From Phlebopus portentosus (Eukaryota; Basidiomycota; Agaricomycetes; Boletales; Boletinellaceae): DNA of 64,000 nt. The DNA lies in NCBI GenBank assembly GCA_037892935.1, contig JAYXKI010000016.1:744001-808000 (forward strand), given 5' to 3'. Shown here piece after piece: positions 1-12,622 of the stretch (the first letter of the stretch is position 1; every line of letters begins with the position of its first letter). The position numbers and the translations under genes were made by a program. A model generated the notes under the pieces. That model worked only from the letters and a program-made list of their open reading frames with translations. It was not told where the DNA came from and did not search any database.

Positions 1-839
1 ACCATTAACTGTGTCCGTCTTTACTGGAAAAGTCAGTCGACGAGAGAATGCAATTGGATGAGTCAGACCTTAGAAGGTATGTTGTCCGTGTTGAGCATGC
101 TAGCCGTGTCGAGATAAATGGCTTCTAGAGTCTTCGGGAGTTCCTTATTTTCTATGTCCTCGATTTTAGAGGTGTTGCGGTCAATGTAACGCTTTAGAAA
201 CGGGTTCTTCATGATGCACCCAATAAAAATGGGTTCCGCACGGAAGTCACCCGTATGCAGAATGTCCCCCTTCGATCCTTGAATTAGGAACCTTGAAACA
301 TAGTCAGCATAACGAAGCGCCCAAAGCATACTCCAGAAGCGCAACACACATGACAGAGCCTGGGCAGTGATTGGCATCGATTAGAGTAACGGTCACCCAT
401 TCATTGTTTGAAATTTCGACCTTGGTGGGTACATGCAGTGGCATGGCACGCTTCCGCCCAATTCAATCTTTGTCTGATAAAGATTAGACATGAGACTTAC
501 AACCAGATCGAAATCGTTGCGTCCGCGTTTATCCTGAGAAGGGTGTGATGAATATCTCAAGTGCTCAAAAGTTCGTTGCTTTTCGAAAACGTATTCCTCT
601 TCTCGAAGAAACCGCGCTTGATATGTCTCGTGTCTCAGAAGCATTTCCTTCGCATCCCAAGAGCATATAATGATCGAACCGAATGATCGGGCATTCAGAC
701 CGATGATATGGTCAGAGTGCGTGTGAGTTAGCAGATGAAGCGCAGCCACGATTAGACTCCCATCACGAGGCACGGAGAACTCGTCGACGCGGATCGGATA
801 CGGTTTAACGAACGAGTTATAGGGTGTTCCAGGAGGCAT
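1..839 (-). CDS. Artemis/SNM1-type metallo-beta-lactamase DNA repair nuclease, 5' part only
   Basis: Likely DNA cross-link or end-processing nuclease of the beta-CASP metallo-beta-lactamase family (Artemis/SNM1/Pso2), acting in the nucleus. The protein starts MPPGTPYNSF at 839 and soon shows the metal-binding motif THTHSDH. After an intron of about 50 nt (ending near 450) comes LIDANHCPGSVM. A second intron of about 58 nt leads to GDILHTGDFRAE and YLDT, all in the family order. The two splice junctions restore frame exactly (GSVM joined to FLIQGS). A further intron probably starts near 78, and the gene runs off the left edge, so the beta-CASP half and C terminus are not visible. Artemis is favoured over Pso2 because no long N-terminal extension or zinc finger precedes the nuclease fold; this is inference. 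Confidence 0.85.
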
Positions 840-2226
840 TTTCAGTACGAAGAGAACAAAAACGACAGACCATTATCAGCCTTTTCGCCTTGCCACGCTG
901 CACTGATGATGTGGTTTACTGCAAAGTGATCCCGGACCTACTTCGCATCCTTTAGGCACGAAACATGTGACCGTGATTTTGTTCTGGTCCGTGCAGTACA
1001 GCCACATATAATCTTTTTACTCCTCGGTAAGCCTAGGAGACTTGCATGGGGGGTTGAGAGAAGACTACTGCGAGTCAAAAACAGATAGATGGATCGATGC
1101 TTCAAGTTCATATACAGCAGGATACGGCATGAACCCGTACGAATGCAGACACATTCAAGTTGAAAGGTACATCATCTTCACAGCTTTGCCAATCGAGAGT
1201 CACTTTACAGATGACGCGGCGAAACAGAATATGCGAATTACGATAATATTCGGGACTGGACGAGCCGCCCGAAATTCTTTCCTCACAAGGGATCTCTGAA
1301 AATCATGTTTGCCGGCTCTAGATGTCGCGTTCGAGCAGCTAAATATCAGATCTCAATACGGACCGTAGGTAGCGTCACAACTCACAGCTCAACCCAACAG
1401 AGTCTATAGATCTCCAATGACGTCGTATGACTTGGGATCTTACATATTTTTCGTAGATACACTTCATTCTGATAAGAAGCATTCTTGAAATAGGCAGAGA
1501 GCAGTGTCTGGACGAGAAGCCCAGTACCATCTTCTTATACAGACTCCCTGCCAGGCAGTTTATCTTTCCTTTCGTATGTTCATAGACTGGAAGTTGCTCT
1601 CACTGTACCGATCTATTCTCGACGATATACTGATCAAAAGTTTTGGGAGAACGCCACGAAATCCAGTTCAAATCGAAGGATACATACACCGTCAGGTCAA
1701 GATCACTGAGCGAGAACGACTCGTCACTCGTAGACAAAGCAGTCGGTTTTAGATGCTAGAACTCGCCTTTCAAGATTATGCGGTGAAACTTACAAGCCGC
1801 AATAGCAAATTTCGTTACCTTGCGGTATGGACTGAACGGGACCACTGCTGATTGTTTGACGCCCTGATAGCACATACACCACAGACAATTTTCTTGACAC
1901 AGCTCATTACTTTTCTGACCGCCTATTCTGGGTTTATCTGCGAAAGCCGAAAGATGGAAGGCAAGGTTGCGTAAGGAAATGCGGACTTCCGGTCCGCTGA
2001 GGTCTGAATGCTGCGTTCCGTTTGGAAGTATAGGAAGGTACACGCTCAGTGACATTGACAAATTCGGATTTTATCTTTTCAGTATCGACCTTTCTGGTCG
2101 TGCGAGAAGAGTATAGGTTGATCCTTTTTACCGAAAGGCGCAACAAGAATATGTAAATATCAGCTCGGGGTTCGAGACCCTCCATGAGTCCAAAGCTGAC
2201 TACTTGATCTGCTTAGTGCAGCTTTT
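840..2226. other. Intergenic region upstream of the Artemis-like gene
   Basis: About 1.4 kb between the start of the Artemis-like gene and the 3' end of the DAHP synthase gene, both on the minus strand. It should contain the Artemis-like promoter. Several open frames of 80-100 codons exist on both strands, but none shows a recognisable motif, signal peptide or plausible splice continuation. I see no repeat, tRNA or mobile element here. Confidence 0.6.
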
Positions 2227-4721
2227 TTAGGCTCGTTTCAAAAGCCGCCCTCCTAGCTCTGAAAGGAGTGGGTCTGCCCCGCTCAATGCTGCGCCAGTCC
2301 GAATCTTTTTGAAGTGGTTGGTGATTATGAACGCGAGATCTACAAATATCGACAATTCATAAAGATTGTCCATTCAGAATAAGTCAGCCAAAGAACTTAC
2401 CCAAGCTCTGTTCGAAGTTGAGCCGAGGATCACAGAAAGACTATCATTTGCAGTGCAAGTCAGCCATGTTCGAATAAACTTTCAATGAATACGCCCAGGT
2501 AAGCTGCAGAACATACCTGGTACCGCAGCTCGAGTTCCTCTTCGCTAAGTTCCATACTTCCACCGAGACACTCCGTGACGCTGTACCCGGCCTCATTGAA
2601 TTCGCCTGTGAACTCAAGACTCACACCATTCAATGCCGACCCGCATTCGGCATGAATACGCAAACAAGCAGTAAGTTCATCGACTATTGCACCAAAGTGT
2701 CGGGTTTTCAGACCGGTGGAGGAGACGTGTGTACTGTGAGAGAAACGGATATTAATTATTTCTGATTGGATCGGGGCATGAACACCCACTTTCCGTGCAT
2801 AGCATCGCAGACCCACGCGACCGGGTGCCCGGACTCTTGCACAGCGGCGATGTGTCCTGCAAGATGCACCGATACCTTACTCGCCCCGTAACGTGTGATC
2901 AGGGTGACACGACCACACTCTTTTTCAGGATTTACAACTATCGATTTGAGTTTGATCAATTTCGAATCGAAAGACGGTTTGGACCTCGCACAGCCTGTAT
3001 GCAAGCACTTACTATCCAGGAGCCTAACAAGTTCCTCACCACGCATAGACGGGCCAACCTTAATTCCAATGGGATTTCGGATTCCCCGGAAATACTCCAC
3101 GTGCGCACCGTCCAGCTGGCGCGTGCGATCACCAATCCAGACAAAGTGAGCGGAGGTGTTGTAGTATGCGTGTGGTACCCCGTCGGAGCTATTGCTCTTG
3201 ATTGTGGTACCTTTTACTGAAGAGCGGAGGGATGAAGGCACGGGGAGTGCACGTGTCAATGCCTCCTCGAAACCTAACATCAAACCTTCGTGACTGCAAT
3301 TCGAGTGAGGAAATGGCCAAGTGATCAGTAAATTGTGAAAACTCGGTACTACGTGTGATTACCTTGTGTAGAAGTCGACCTCACCAAGAACACCTCGTCC
3401 ACCACCTTGCTCGAATCCAAGAGCTTCGCGACCAGATGTCACGCCAATCGTGTTGCTAAAATCGAGCGCATCTGCGAGACCTTCTGTAATCCGCTCGAAT
3501 TCCTTTCTACATCCAAGTAGTCAGCATATCTAAGTGTACTAGAAGAAGTGCCATGACGAACATACCGTAAAGTAGGAGAGCGAACATGTGCCAGAGACCA
3601 ATCGCGTGGATGATGCCGCTGAAGGGATGCGAACCCGGAGGTCAACAGCGAACGAACGCAGTTCAGAGTTGCAGTCGAGTGGAAATAAGCGCTATTCAAG
3701 ATTAAGTCTTCAGATGGGAGCAGAGAATGATGAATTTGGGTACACGTACCTCAGCAAGCGCTCTGGATCAGGTATACGAGCGTCCGGATCCAAACTGAAA
3801 GGTTACAACGGTGTTCACATAGAAATTCAAGGTCATATTAGTTCTCGATTACTGACCTGTTCACGTTGTCACCTCTATCGAGCAAGAATCGCCGATGATT
3901 CAGAAATTATCCCCTAAACTCATATAATGCACACCTGAAGCTCAATACTTCCTTCTCATCTATAATTTCAGTTCCGCTACTTCTGGGCTTCGCATATTGA
4001 CCAGCAATTCGTCCTATTCGTACCTACAGCATCCACTTCAATCTTTTGAGGACATCCTGATATACAATGAAGACACGTACGACTGGCACACGAGCACCCC
4101 AGATGAGAATCAACGAGAATGTCAATATGAGGCCGAGCTTCGCTGATATATTTTCCTACGAACGATATACGCTCAATATTTAAGACATCATGCACTATAG
4201 GAACATACATGTGTGCACGCGTCGAAACTCTCCGCGCAATCTCCTGCGTGCAGCAAAAAGGCTTCGTTACGCTGCACCGCAGCAAGTTGGAAGCGGAGAC
4301 GCTCGATCTAATTGATCCAGAAGGAGAGACCAGCGTAAATATTCGTATAAGTATCAACGATGATCGTTATTTTTGATATAAGTTGCGGGAACATGATACT
4401 GACTTCACCAGGTGATACAAGAGGCGGAAGCTTTGCGACTTGACTCAAAACCCTGGCATGAACTTGTCAATACCGTTTCCGATCAGCTCATGTTTCAGAT
4501 CGAAACGACTATAGAGAGTCTCGACCTAAAATGGCTAACTTCTTGGAATGTTGAGAAAGGGAGAGTGCTCACCTTTGAAGATGATCCTCATCAGGATAAT
4601 TCACGCCCTATCGTCAATCGAAAATAATCACGCGCAAGAATGAATGGATGAAGGAACCAGAACACACCTGGGCGATCGGCTTATCCCTCCAAGACGACGG
4701 TGTCCAAGTTTCCGACATCAT
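2227..4721 (-). CDS. Class II 3-deoxy-D-arabino-heptulosonate 7-phosphate (DAHP) synthase
   Basis: First enzyme of the shikimate pathway: condenses phosphoenolpyruvate and erythrose 4-phosphate to DAHP for aromatic amino acid synthesis. This is the plant/bacterial-type class II (AroA-II) fold, not the class I fold of yeast Aro3/Aro4. About nine exons splice cleanly. The first encodes SETWTPSSWRDKPIAQ, then YPDEDHL and KLPPLVSPGE. Family signatures follow in order: AGDCAE (metal-binding Cys), LIWGAR, RIAGQYAKPRSS, SFRGDNVN, PDPERLL, YFHSTATLN, HFVWIGDRTRQLDGAHVEY, NPIGIKVGPSM, LITRYGA, VCDAMHGNTH (metal-binding His), LEFTGE and FCDPRLN. It ends LLKRA-stop at 2227. One small deviation: CDAMHG where CDPMHG is usual. 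No transit peptide is evident, so it is probably cytosolic. The frame is intact through all exons. Either of two adjacent ATGs (4721, 4718) could start translation. Confidence 0.95.
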
Positions 4722-5600
4722 TTGATCTTCAACTTGTGCCTCGAGACTTCCTCAGAAGCGAAAATCACGGGCAAAACTGCGGCTTCGAGTCAATCCTTCG
4801 GTCGTCAATGCAACCTTGAAGGTTGGAGATGAAGTCGTGACGAGCCGGATGAAAGGAAATAAATAAATTTTCAAATCCAGATCAGTGCTTGTGACTCATC
4901 CAGAGTGGAAGAGTTGATCCCGTCCACAATGAAAAATTTCTCCGTTGTTTCACCCCGATTCCGATCTCGCACGGAAAATTACTTTTAGGAGGTAAAATAA
5001 AGCAAAAATGAACTGCCTTTTGTTCCCGACACGCTCGTCGTCGAGGAATGGGGAAAAGGTTGTCAAGGCGATTCGTTCAGAACCGCAGTCGCGTTGTTGT
5101 ATGAACGGAGCCGGTGAAGAGTCTGTGGTGATGGCGCGGCATTGACGCCTTTTCGATCTTGTCGATCTCTTTCTGATCGGTTTTCAAACCATCAAACAAA
5201 CACGTCGCATGAAAAGGTTTGGCTCAAGTACAAAATTTCCTTTATTTCATTTCGCAATACAATTGCGGTCCCAGATGATTATTGTACATATGAGTGAGGA
5301 AAGCACAACGACCGGAGCGCGCACAAATACAAAATGAATGGAAAAACAAAAATAAAAAACAAGGATAACATCGGAGAGTAAAGCAGAAAAGAACGTAGCT
5401 GATTAAAGGGAAGAAAGGATACGCGACGTCAAGTCGTTAAGCTCGTGGACTTTCGTACGACATCAAGTCGTTTGATTCGTGGTGTTTGAGGGAGAGCCAG
5501 TCTTCCGACCACGGCCACGGCACTATAAGACAATAAGAATGCTATGAATAATAAAGGGAATAACCAATAGCAACCGAGGACAGTGAGATGCAAAAGGAAC
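4722..5600. other. Intergenic: DAHP synthase promoter and LPMO 3' flank
   Basis: About 0.9 kb between two minus-strand genes. It must carry the DAHP synthase promoter and the 3' UTR of the LPMO gene. An AT-rich stretch near 5330-5400 is compatible with a 3' UTR. No ORF with recognisable content and no repeat was found. Confidence 0.5.
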
Positions 5601-6986
5601 TCAGAACGACACGGCATGCGCAGCACGACGCCTGTGCATCTTCATAGAACGACGTGAAGGAACTTCAGAGGACGTGCCATTCGCTCTCGCAGCTGTAGTA
5701 GCACGACGACGGCGAAGCGAGCGTTTCTTTGAGCGGCAGCTACCTGATCCCGTCGCGTCCACTGCAGAGCTCGTGTTTGTTGGAGAGGGGGAAGAGGACG
5801 AAGAGGAACCCGGGGTGTCCACTGCGAGCAGCGCCGTCGGAACTGCGGATGGCGATGCAGCGAGAGAAGAAGAAGAAGAAGCAGCAGGAACGGACGCTGA
5901 AGAAGTAGCGGTCGAACTGGTGGGTGACGAGGATCGAGTCGAAGAAGTGGGGCCATCAGACGAGCTAGAGCTCGAGGAACCTGAGGAGGAACCTGAACCA
6001 CTGATTGTCGCTACACTCCCGCCCGGGAAGACATACGTATATCCAGAAGTGTAGAACTGTATGCGTTGTTTAGATGATAAAATTGAGATTTAAGGTTCAA
6101 ACTTACATCACCCAAGATACCAGGATCAGTCTCACTGTATGCACCCGGGAAGTGGACGCTGAAATATCATAAAAACAAATCCAGACACGAAACGAAGAAT
6201 GAACGTACGTTTCGTTGGGCTCGCCATTATCGTTACCACCAACTGTGACTTGCAAGCAGCTCGGGTAATACTCTGTACCGCCTACCGAGACTGAGTTCTG
6301 TAGGGAGATGATTTCGTGCCGCACAAGGTAGTTGCCCGCTTTGAGTCCGTTAGGGATTGTGACGGTCGCAGGCGAGCCGTCAAGCAACTCTGCTTGTGCC
6401 CAAGTGCTCGAATCGCCATCAGTGGACTCGCCTTGCTGATCAATCTTGAACCACTCGGTTGAGTCGTCCGGAGTAAAAGATGAGCAGTCATCGGAGCAAG
6501 CAGCCATATAGGTGATGATCGGACCTGTCAATTGGCTAATGAGCACTCATAGTCCGCAATACAAAGGCGTACGATACAAAGAGAGCATTGCGAAAGACAA
6601 GATTTTACGTACCGATATTGTGGAACCAGTTCCCGCCAGAAATTGTACCCCAGAAGAACTGGAGCGTACTTCCCGGGTTCGCGGAAGCGGAGCTTGATGC
6701 TTGCGCGGCGTCCAAGCCACAGATGATGTCGTTTGACGTTGGGTCTGTCACGGGACTGTTCGAGCTGACCTGTGCAAATGCCGAACAAAATCAACAACGA
6801 AGGGCCGCGGAGGCTTTTTAGACGCACCTCGCGCATCGGAGAGTCACTTGAGGCACTTGGACCATTCGCACCGGCATACTCAGTGCCGTCAACAGTGACA
6901 CGAAGCGGGTAACCATGTGCGCTGGCATGCAAGCCAAGTGAAAGCAGAACGAACGCCGCAGAAAGGAAGATGGAGAAACGCATCAT
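5601..6986 (-). CDS. AA9 lytic polysaccharide monooxygenase with Ser-rich linker and basic tail
   Basis: Secreted copper monooxygenase predicted to cleave cellulose or hemicellulose oxidatively. A signal peptide (MMRFSIFLSAAFVLLSLGL...) ends at ...HASA, leaving mature His1 in HGYPLRV. The second copper His lies at mature residue 80 in NWFHNIGPIITYMAAC, and the axial Tyr in TEYYPSC (Y169). Family motifs include WFKID, TIPNGLKAGNYLVRHEII and HFPGAYSETDPGIL. At the second-sphere positions the usual His of the ALH motif is Gln158 and the usual Gln is Glu167. Four introns splice in frame (first exon 6828-6986). After the catalytic domain comes a Ser/Thr/Ala/Pro-rich linker of about 90 residues and then an Arg/Lys-rich C-terminal tail (RSKKRSLRRRR, MHRRRAAH). 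There is no CBM1. It shares a divergent promoter region with the HECT ligase gene. Confidence 0.93.
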
Positions 6987-7160
6987 TCACTGTCCTGAAG
7001 TGGGAACAAAAGAGAGAAGTTGGGCCGACTCAGTGACAATCAGAAAAAAAGGCTCTGCCTAGAGTGTGTCGCGAGCAACGAACGAGCAAGAAGAAAAGAA
7101 GGTAAATGGCCGGCTATTGAAAGAGAAAGGACAGGGAAGATGGTGGCAAGAGGCAAAGAT

Positions 7161-7170
7161 TGGCTTTATA
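7161..7170 (-). promoter_or_regulatory. Possible TATA box for the LPMO gene
   Basis: On the minus strand this reads TATAAAGCCA, about 175 bp upstream of the LPMO start codon, inside the 556-bp divergent intergenic region (6987-7542). The spacing implies a 5' UTR of roughly 140 nt. The call rests on motif and position only. Confidence 0.35.
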
Positions 7171-7542
7171 GTGTTCGAAGCATATGCGAGATCTTTATAG
7201 CCGCGTGGTTCAAGACAAGCGCATACAGCCACATGCAATCAATCCACTGTATCCTTCGGGCCCCGTCATCTCGTCCATAGAAACGACTATCTTTTTTACC
7301 CCGCGAGGCCTCCTTGTGCTACAAATGCTCCTTACACGCGGATCGCAGATATGTTTTTCTTCACGGAAATGAAAAAATCATTGAGCCCTGGACTTTTTGA
7401 ACGAACGAACGAGAGTGTAGCTGACATAAGCACTGATGTGATGATGTGCGTATGTAAGTGATCGACGGGCACAGCCGCAGCTTGCGTACTGCCAACTTGT
7501 CGGCATTCACTCACTTTACACGCATCTTCGTCATCAACGACC

Positions 7543-10500
7543 ATGTTTCCGCTCTTTGACGGTGATGACAGGCGAAAACGAAAGATTAATCTTGGAGGCG
7601 CATCTGCTGCTACTACGCATGATGATGTGCTACAGAACGTGAAAGCCATCCGAAATGAGCGCCTATTGCAGCGCCGCCAGGAAGAGGCAGCTATCGCGCT
7701 GCAAAGTCTTTGGCGAAGCTATGCGACGAGAAAGAGAGTTAGAGGAGAGCTTGCTAGCAGATTTGATGCGGATCCGTCGGGAATCGAGGCGATGAGATGC
7801 CTCGTCTTGCTCAAAGACGATGAAGAAAGACTGGGTGTCTGGTCAGAACGTGTTGTGCACGCGGGACAAGGCATGTATTTAGTAATCCAGCTCCTAAATA
7901 ACGTTGCCTCACTAACGCCTCTAATAGCCGTACTTGCCACAGGACCTTCCCGAGATAGTTGGCTAACGCTGGTATCTCATCTAGCTATGCAACTACTGCG
8001 ATCTGTTGCACTTAATCCGACGTGAGCTATTCGTTCTTGTTGCCATCCTCTCTATGGTTTGATAATAATGGCATTCAAGTTCCCAATACGCTACAACTCA
8101 TCTTCAGCTGCTCAATGCGCTTCTGGATGGGACCCTTTCACAGTCTCAGAAGATAATGCTTTACCTTTTGCATCGGAATTATTATTTCTTGCTGAAAAAT
8201 GCAATCCAGAGTATAGTGAGTACATTCCTTGTTTCTCTAAGAAATTGATCTGATATTGTCGCTTCTAGCATATAGACGCAAAGAACACGACTCCCGCACT
8301 TCCTCTTATCATTCCCATTATCACTGCACCATTTAATTTGTTCTCCAGTGATTCGGAACCTTACTTAGCTGCATATATTGATATGGCGCAGTATATCCTC
8401 ACTATCCCACTTCTCCCGAACCGACTTCCCCTCCAAGATCTTTCAATCTTTTCAGCGCGTCTCCCATTGAATCAGATACATCTCCTCGAATCAAGCATCG
8501 ATATGCTTTCTAGCTTTCCAGTACAAGATAGGATCCACCTTCTTGCGAACCTCGCTATGCTTATGCCTCCTCGGTACAAAGCTCTAAAAACGGCGCCGAC
8601 ACTAGACGCATATTTGAGACTCCTTACTGGCCTTCTATCGGATTTACCGGCTTATGCATTTGAAGCTCCTTCCTCCGATGTTCCACAAAGTTCTTGGTCC
8701 CACGGTGAAGACTCAGACGAGGAAACGGAGCCTGTAGCAGGTCCATCCTCAGTTCCTCAGCAGGCGCAACCACCGAAGATCGAGGTCGATGCGAGGACTC
8801 GTGCGCGCTTACGAACACTGGCGTTGACCAAACATGTCAGTTCCCTCATCTCTATCTGTACACCTTTCCCGTCGACCCGACTATCGTTATACGCTTTCTT
8901 CATGGCTTTATATGCCACTTGGCCAGCCTCGCGTGCAGATATTCTCTCTGCCGTACTTGGCAGTGCGGGTGGAGGACTCGTGCGCGAGCTTTATCGCGGC
9001 TACGTTCGCGGCTCAACTCTGGGTCGAGAAGGCGATGATAGTGAGCGTGTACTCACTGACGCTGCGCATGGAAAAGAATGGCTACCGTTATTATTCTTGA
9101 CGGATATCTATACTCAAGCGCTACTCACGATGGGTGACGATGAATTCTTTGCGTCGAGACTATCCGCTACGGCCGCATCATCGAAGTCAATACATCGCAA
9201 TCCGTTGACGGTCGATGAGGTGATATCCTTCTCGCGTCAATTGATGAATATTGCCTTTACTCTTTATTGGAAGGAGTCGATGGTATCCGAGGGAAATGCA
9301 CCCGGGATACCAATATCATGGGAGGGCGTCAGAGACAAGATGACCAAACTTCTGCAAGCTATTCATGCACGAGAGTAAGCTAGTTTTGTTTGTTTGAAAG
9401 TCCAAGCTCTAACTTGATGTGTAGCTCGAGGAGACCTTTCACGCCTCCGAATCACTGGTTATGCTCTTCACAGATTGACATGAGTTCCTTCATTGAAGCG
9501 GCAATGTGGGTCTTCAACCTCCTTTCGTCATCTCACGTGCTAATGAAGCAACAGCTCGGAAGATCAGTCACTCTCTTCTTCCGGCACCGCGTTCAGCTAT
9601 CGCGGTGGGCGTGCAGCCAACAGATGGCTTCTTGCTCATCTCTCACCTCGCCTCGGTGTTCTCAACAACATTCCATTTGCGATCCCATTCGAGACGCGCG
9701 TGGAAATATTTCGACAATTCGTCAGGAATGACATGATTGCGTTTGCCGGAAGCACGTCTCGGTACGAGCGCGCCTCGTTGGCTTCGCGGGCCCGCGTTTC
9801 TGTGAGGCGAGGACACGTGGCGCAGGATGGATTCGATAAACTTGGAAATGTGAACTTGAAGGGTCTGATCGAAATTCAGTTCATCGATCAGTACGGAGAG
9901 GTCGAGTAAGTTAAGGTCGTACAACAAGATTTGATGGATGCTGACTGTCGATATTTTAATGTAGAGCGGGCATAGACGGTGGTGGTTTGTTCAAAGAATT
10001 CTTCACTTCACTGTGCAAAGATGTTTTCGACACCGATCGGGGACTCTGGCTTGCGACGAAGCAGAACGAACTTTACCCGAATCCGCATTCATACGCGAAA
10101 GAATGTACGTTTCACAACAGGAGTGACCTGGATTCCTATTTTGCTGACATCACTCGGAAATACAGCGTATAACCTGGAATGGTACCGATTTATTGGACGG
10201 ATATTAGGAAAAGCTTTGTATGAAGGGATTCTGGTTGACATAGCTTTTGCTGGATTCTTCCTTGCCAAGGTAAATTAGCATCCTTTCCTTACAGAAGATT
10301 TATTGATGCCAACTCCGAAACCAGTGGTTGGGCAAGCAAAGTTATCTGGATGATCTTGCATCGCTCGATCCAGACCTTTATAACGGTCTTCTCTTCTTGA
10401 AGAACTACGACGGGAATCTAGAGGATCTCTCGCTAACTTTTGCGGTCACTGAGGAAGGTAAATAATAGCCGACCTTTTTCTCACAAGACAATTCTGATGT

Positions 10501-11378
10501 CGCCCTGAAATAGAATTTGGTACGGCTAGGACGATAAATCTGATCAAGAACGGGAGCAACACGCCTGTTTCGAAGGATAATCGTCTGCAATACATCTACT
10601 TAGTATGCCATTATCACCTCACGAAGAAAATCAAGCCGCAGAGCGAGGCTTTCTTCGAAGGCCTATCGGAGATGATCGACCCGAAGTGGATAAGGTATGT
10701 TCAGCTCGTCCATTCGTAGTTGGCATTGGTTGCTTAATATTTCTGCTCGAAGGATGTTCAATCAACAAGAGATACAGATCCTCATTGGGGGAGTCAACTC
10801 GCCGATTGACCTCGATGATTTGCGACGCCATACTCACTACGGCGGATACAAAGATGATGACCCGATTGTCGAGGCCTTCTGGAGGGTAAGTATAGTATCG
10901 ACCTTTGTATCAATAATTAAGGGGTCGCTAATGTTTCATCTCAATTCTTCAGGTCGTAAACTCATTTGACCACGAGCAACGTAGAGCACTTCTTCGCTTT
11001 GCAACGAGCTGCAGCCGGCCCCCGTTACTGTATGCCTCCATTTTTTTCTTGGCATCAGCTCTCTGATTCTCAATTGTTCTTTGTGTGCTCGCCTTATTGT
11101 CGTTGTGACTCAACTTGACTCGATCAAATAGAGGGTTCAAGGAGCTTCAACCCAACTTCTCCATCCGTCGCGCTGGTGAGCAACAGAATCGGCTTCCGAC
11201 GGCAAGTACATGTGTAAACTTACTAAAGGTAAGCCGTTCTCTTCAAAGTGCCCCTGTTGAACAGCAACTAATTGACCACGGGCCGCCTACGTAGTTACCT
11301 GCCTATAAGGACGAGCTGCTCATGAAAGCCAAGCTCCTGCAAGCCATCACTTCCGGCGCAGGGTTTGATCTGTCTTAG
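7543..11378 (+). CDS. HECT-type E3 ubiquitin ligase, HUL5/UBE3C family
   Basis: Ubiquitin ligase of the HUL5/UBE3C group, which extends ubiquitin chains on proteasome-bound and misfolded proteins. The N terminus (MFPLFDGDDRRKRKINLGG) matches the UBE3C start. An IQ-like calmodulin motif follows (ALQSLWRSYATRKR, residues about 50-65). The helical middle region is long, and the HECT domain begins near DSRRPFTPPNHW. Typical HECT segments are LLAHLSPRLGVLNNIPFAIPF, GLFKEFFTSLCKDVF, YRFIGRILGKALYEGI, QSEAFFEGL and HYGGYKDDDP. The catalytic Cys is in LPTASTCVN near 11215, and the end is GAGFDLS-stop, as in UBE3C. About eleven introns all restore frame. An acidic stretch (EDSDEETEP) lies in the middle. 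No defects seen. Confidence 0.95.
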
Positions 11379-11996
11379 GCTATGTGCCGTTTCGTGAAAT
11401 CGCTGTGTGTAAAAGTTGAAAGTGTTGTATCGATAGATAGCTGTGCATGTACTCCAGGGCATAAGTCAAAATAGGTAACTTCAAGTTAGGTGTACAATAC
11501 AGGCTCCACAGGACGACAATTCTCAGACGACTGGTATATTTCATGCACTCGTCCGCGATTATTCTTCCCTTGAATGCTCGCTAAAATGGTTTCGACCTCT
11601 TTTTCTGAGCTTTTTTTTTTGACTTCTTGACAATTTCATTTCTACAACGTTGCCACGTATTTGGTCCGAAAATTCTAGATTGAGGACATACTTAAGGACT
11701 ATTCCGAGTCATCATATTTCAGAGCGTGTATCCCTAAACATCAAGAATAAGAAAGTTGACAGAATCTCATGGTTCAAGTGGGAGTAAGTTCAGTTCTGAA
11801 TTGTCCAATTTCAACCATGCGTCAGAACATTCCAATAGTATATAGAGGACTCGGTGCTTCAGAAGATGAAAAGTCCGGTCACGAGAACAAACGAGAGGCG
11901 GGAGAGTGTTCCGTTAGTAATACCGTCAAGGCTATCCAAACTACAGAAGGGATGGAATTGATTAGAGGTGGCTGACAAATAGAGCGAGGCATATAC
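11379..11996. other. Convergent 3' intergenic region
   Basis: About 0.6 kb between the 3' ends of the HECT ligase gene (plus) and the small secreted protein gene (minus). It should hold both 3' UTRs and polyadenylation signals. A run of nine T lies near 11612-11620. No gene was recognised. Confidence 0.5.
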
Positions 11997-12622
11997 CTAC
12001 AGTTGCTTCAAAAGGCTCAGGAAGTCAGGCATGACACCATTGAGCTCATTCAAAAGACCAGCAAGCGCGGGATCGAGGCTGGTCGTCGTTCCCGCTAGAA
12101 GACCAGGAAGCGTCGAGTCGACGATCTCGAGAAACTTGACGACGTCCTAGTAGGGATTGAACATTCAACGCTGCGTTCATTTGCTGTACGTGTAATACTC
12201 ACCGCAATGATCTTTTCGGCTACAAGGGCGATTTCCGTGGTATTGACTGAATTGCCGAGCGAGCCGGTGCCGAAAACCAGGAGCGCAACGTGCGCGTCGC
12301 TGATTGACTTTACGACTTCCTGAACGAGTGCATCGATCTCGCCGAGAGTGGCATTCTTCTGACCAACGATTATCTCTGCAGACAATGATCGGATTAGTTC
12401 GCAACACTACAAGTAAAAAGTACGGTTTTTTTACGGATCTCGGGCAAGAGTTCTTCAACGACCGACTCGACCGTCGAAAGGATTTCCTTAATAGAGTCCG
12501 TATTTTCATTACTCTCTGTACGCTTAACGACCTCAAAACCTGCTAGTGCCGGGGAGGCGAGCGTAACGGTCCCGAGAGTCAAGAAGAAAGCGAAGAAGAG
12601 AGACGATGCGAGAGAAATGCAT
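11997..12622 (-). CDS. Small secreted helical protein, unknown function; frame broken in the signal peptide
   Basis: A short protein of about 160 residues, rich in Leu, Val, Ala and Glu, with a likely signal peptide and amphipathic helical repeats, including KEILSTVESVVEELLPEI, EIDALVQEVVKSI, VVKFLEIVDSTLPGLL and ALAGLLNELNGVMPDFLSLL. It resembles small secreted helical proteins of basidiomycetes; I cannot place it in a named family. Two introns fit, one of them reading GTGAGT...CTAG near 12137-12192. The only ATG downstream of the TATA box (12622) opens MHFSRIVSLL but is one base out of frame with the hydrophobic stretch FFAFFLTLGTVTLASPALA. One extra base in the CTCTCTTCTTC tract near 12598-12606 would join them. 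It is either an assembly base drop or a true frameshift. Confidence 0.6.

Noticed and set aside
2160..2185. GGGGTTCGAGACCC resembling a tRNA T arm
   Set aside because: No D arm, anticodon arm or acceptor stem could be found upstream.
5674..6054. 126-codon acidic (Glu/Val-rich) plus-strand frame
   Set aside because: It is the antisense shadow of the Ser-rich linker of the LPMO; Ser codons (TCT, TCC) read as Glu/Gly/Arg on the opposite strand.
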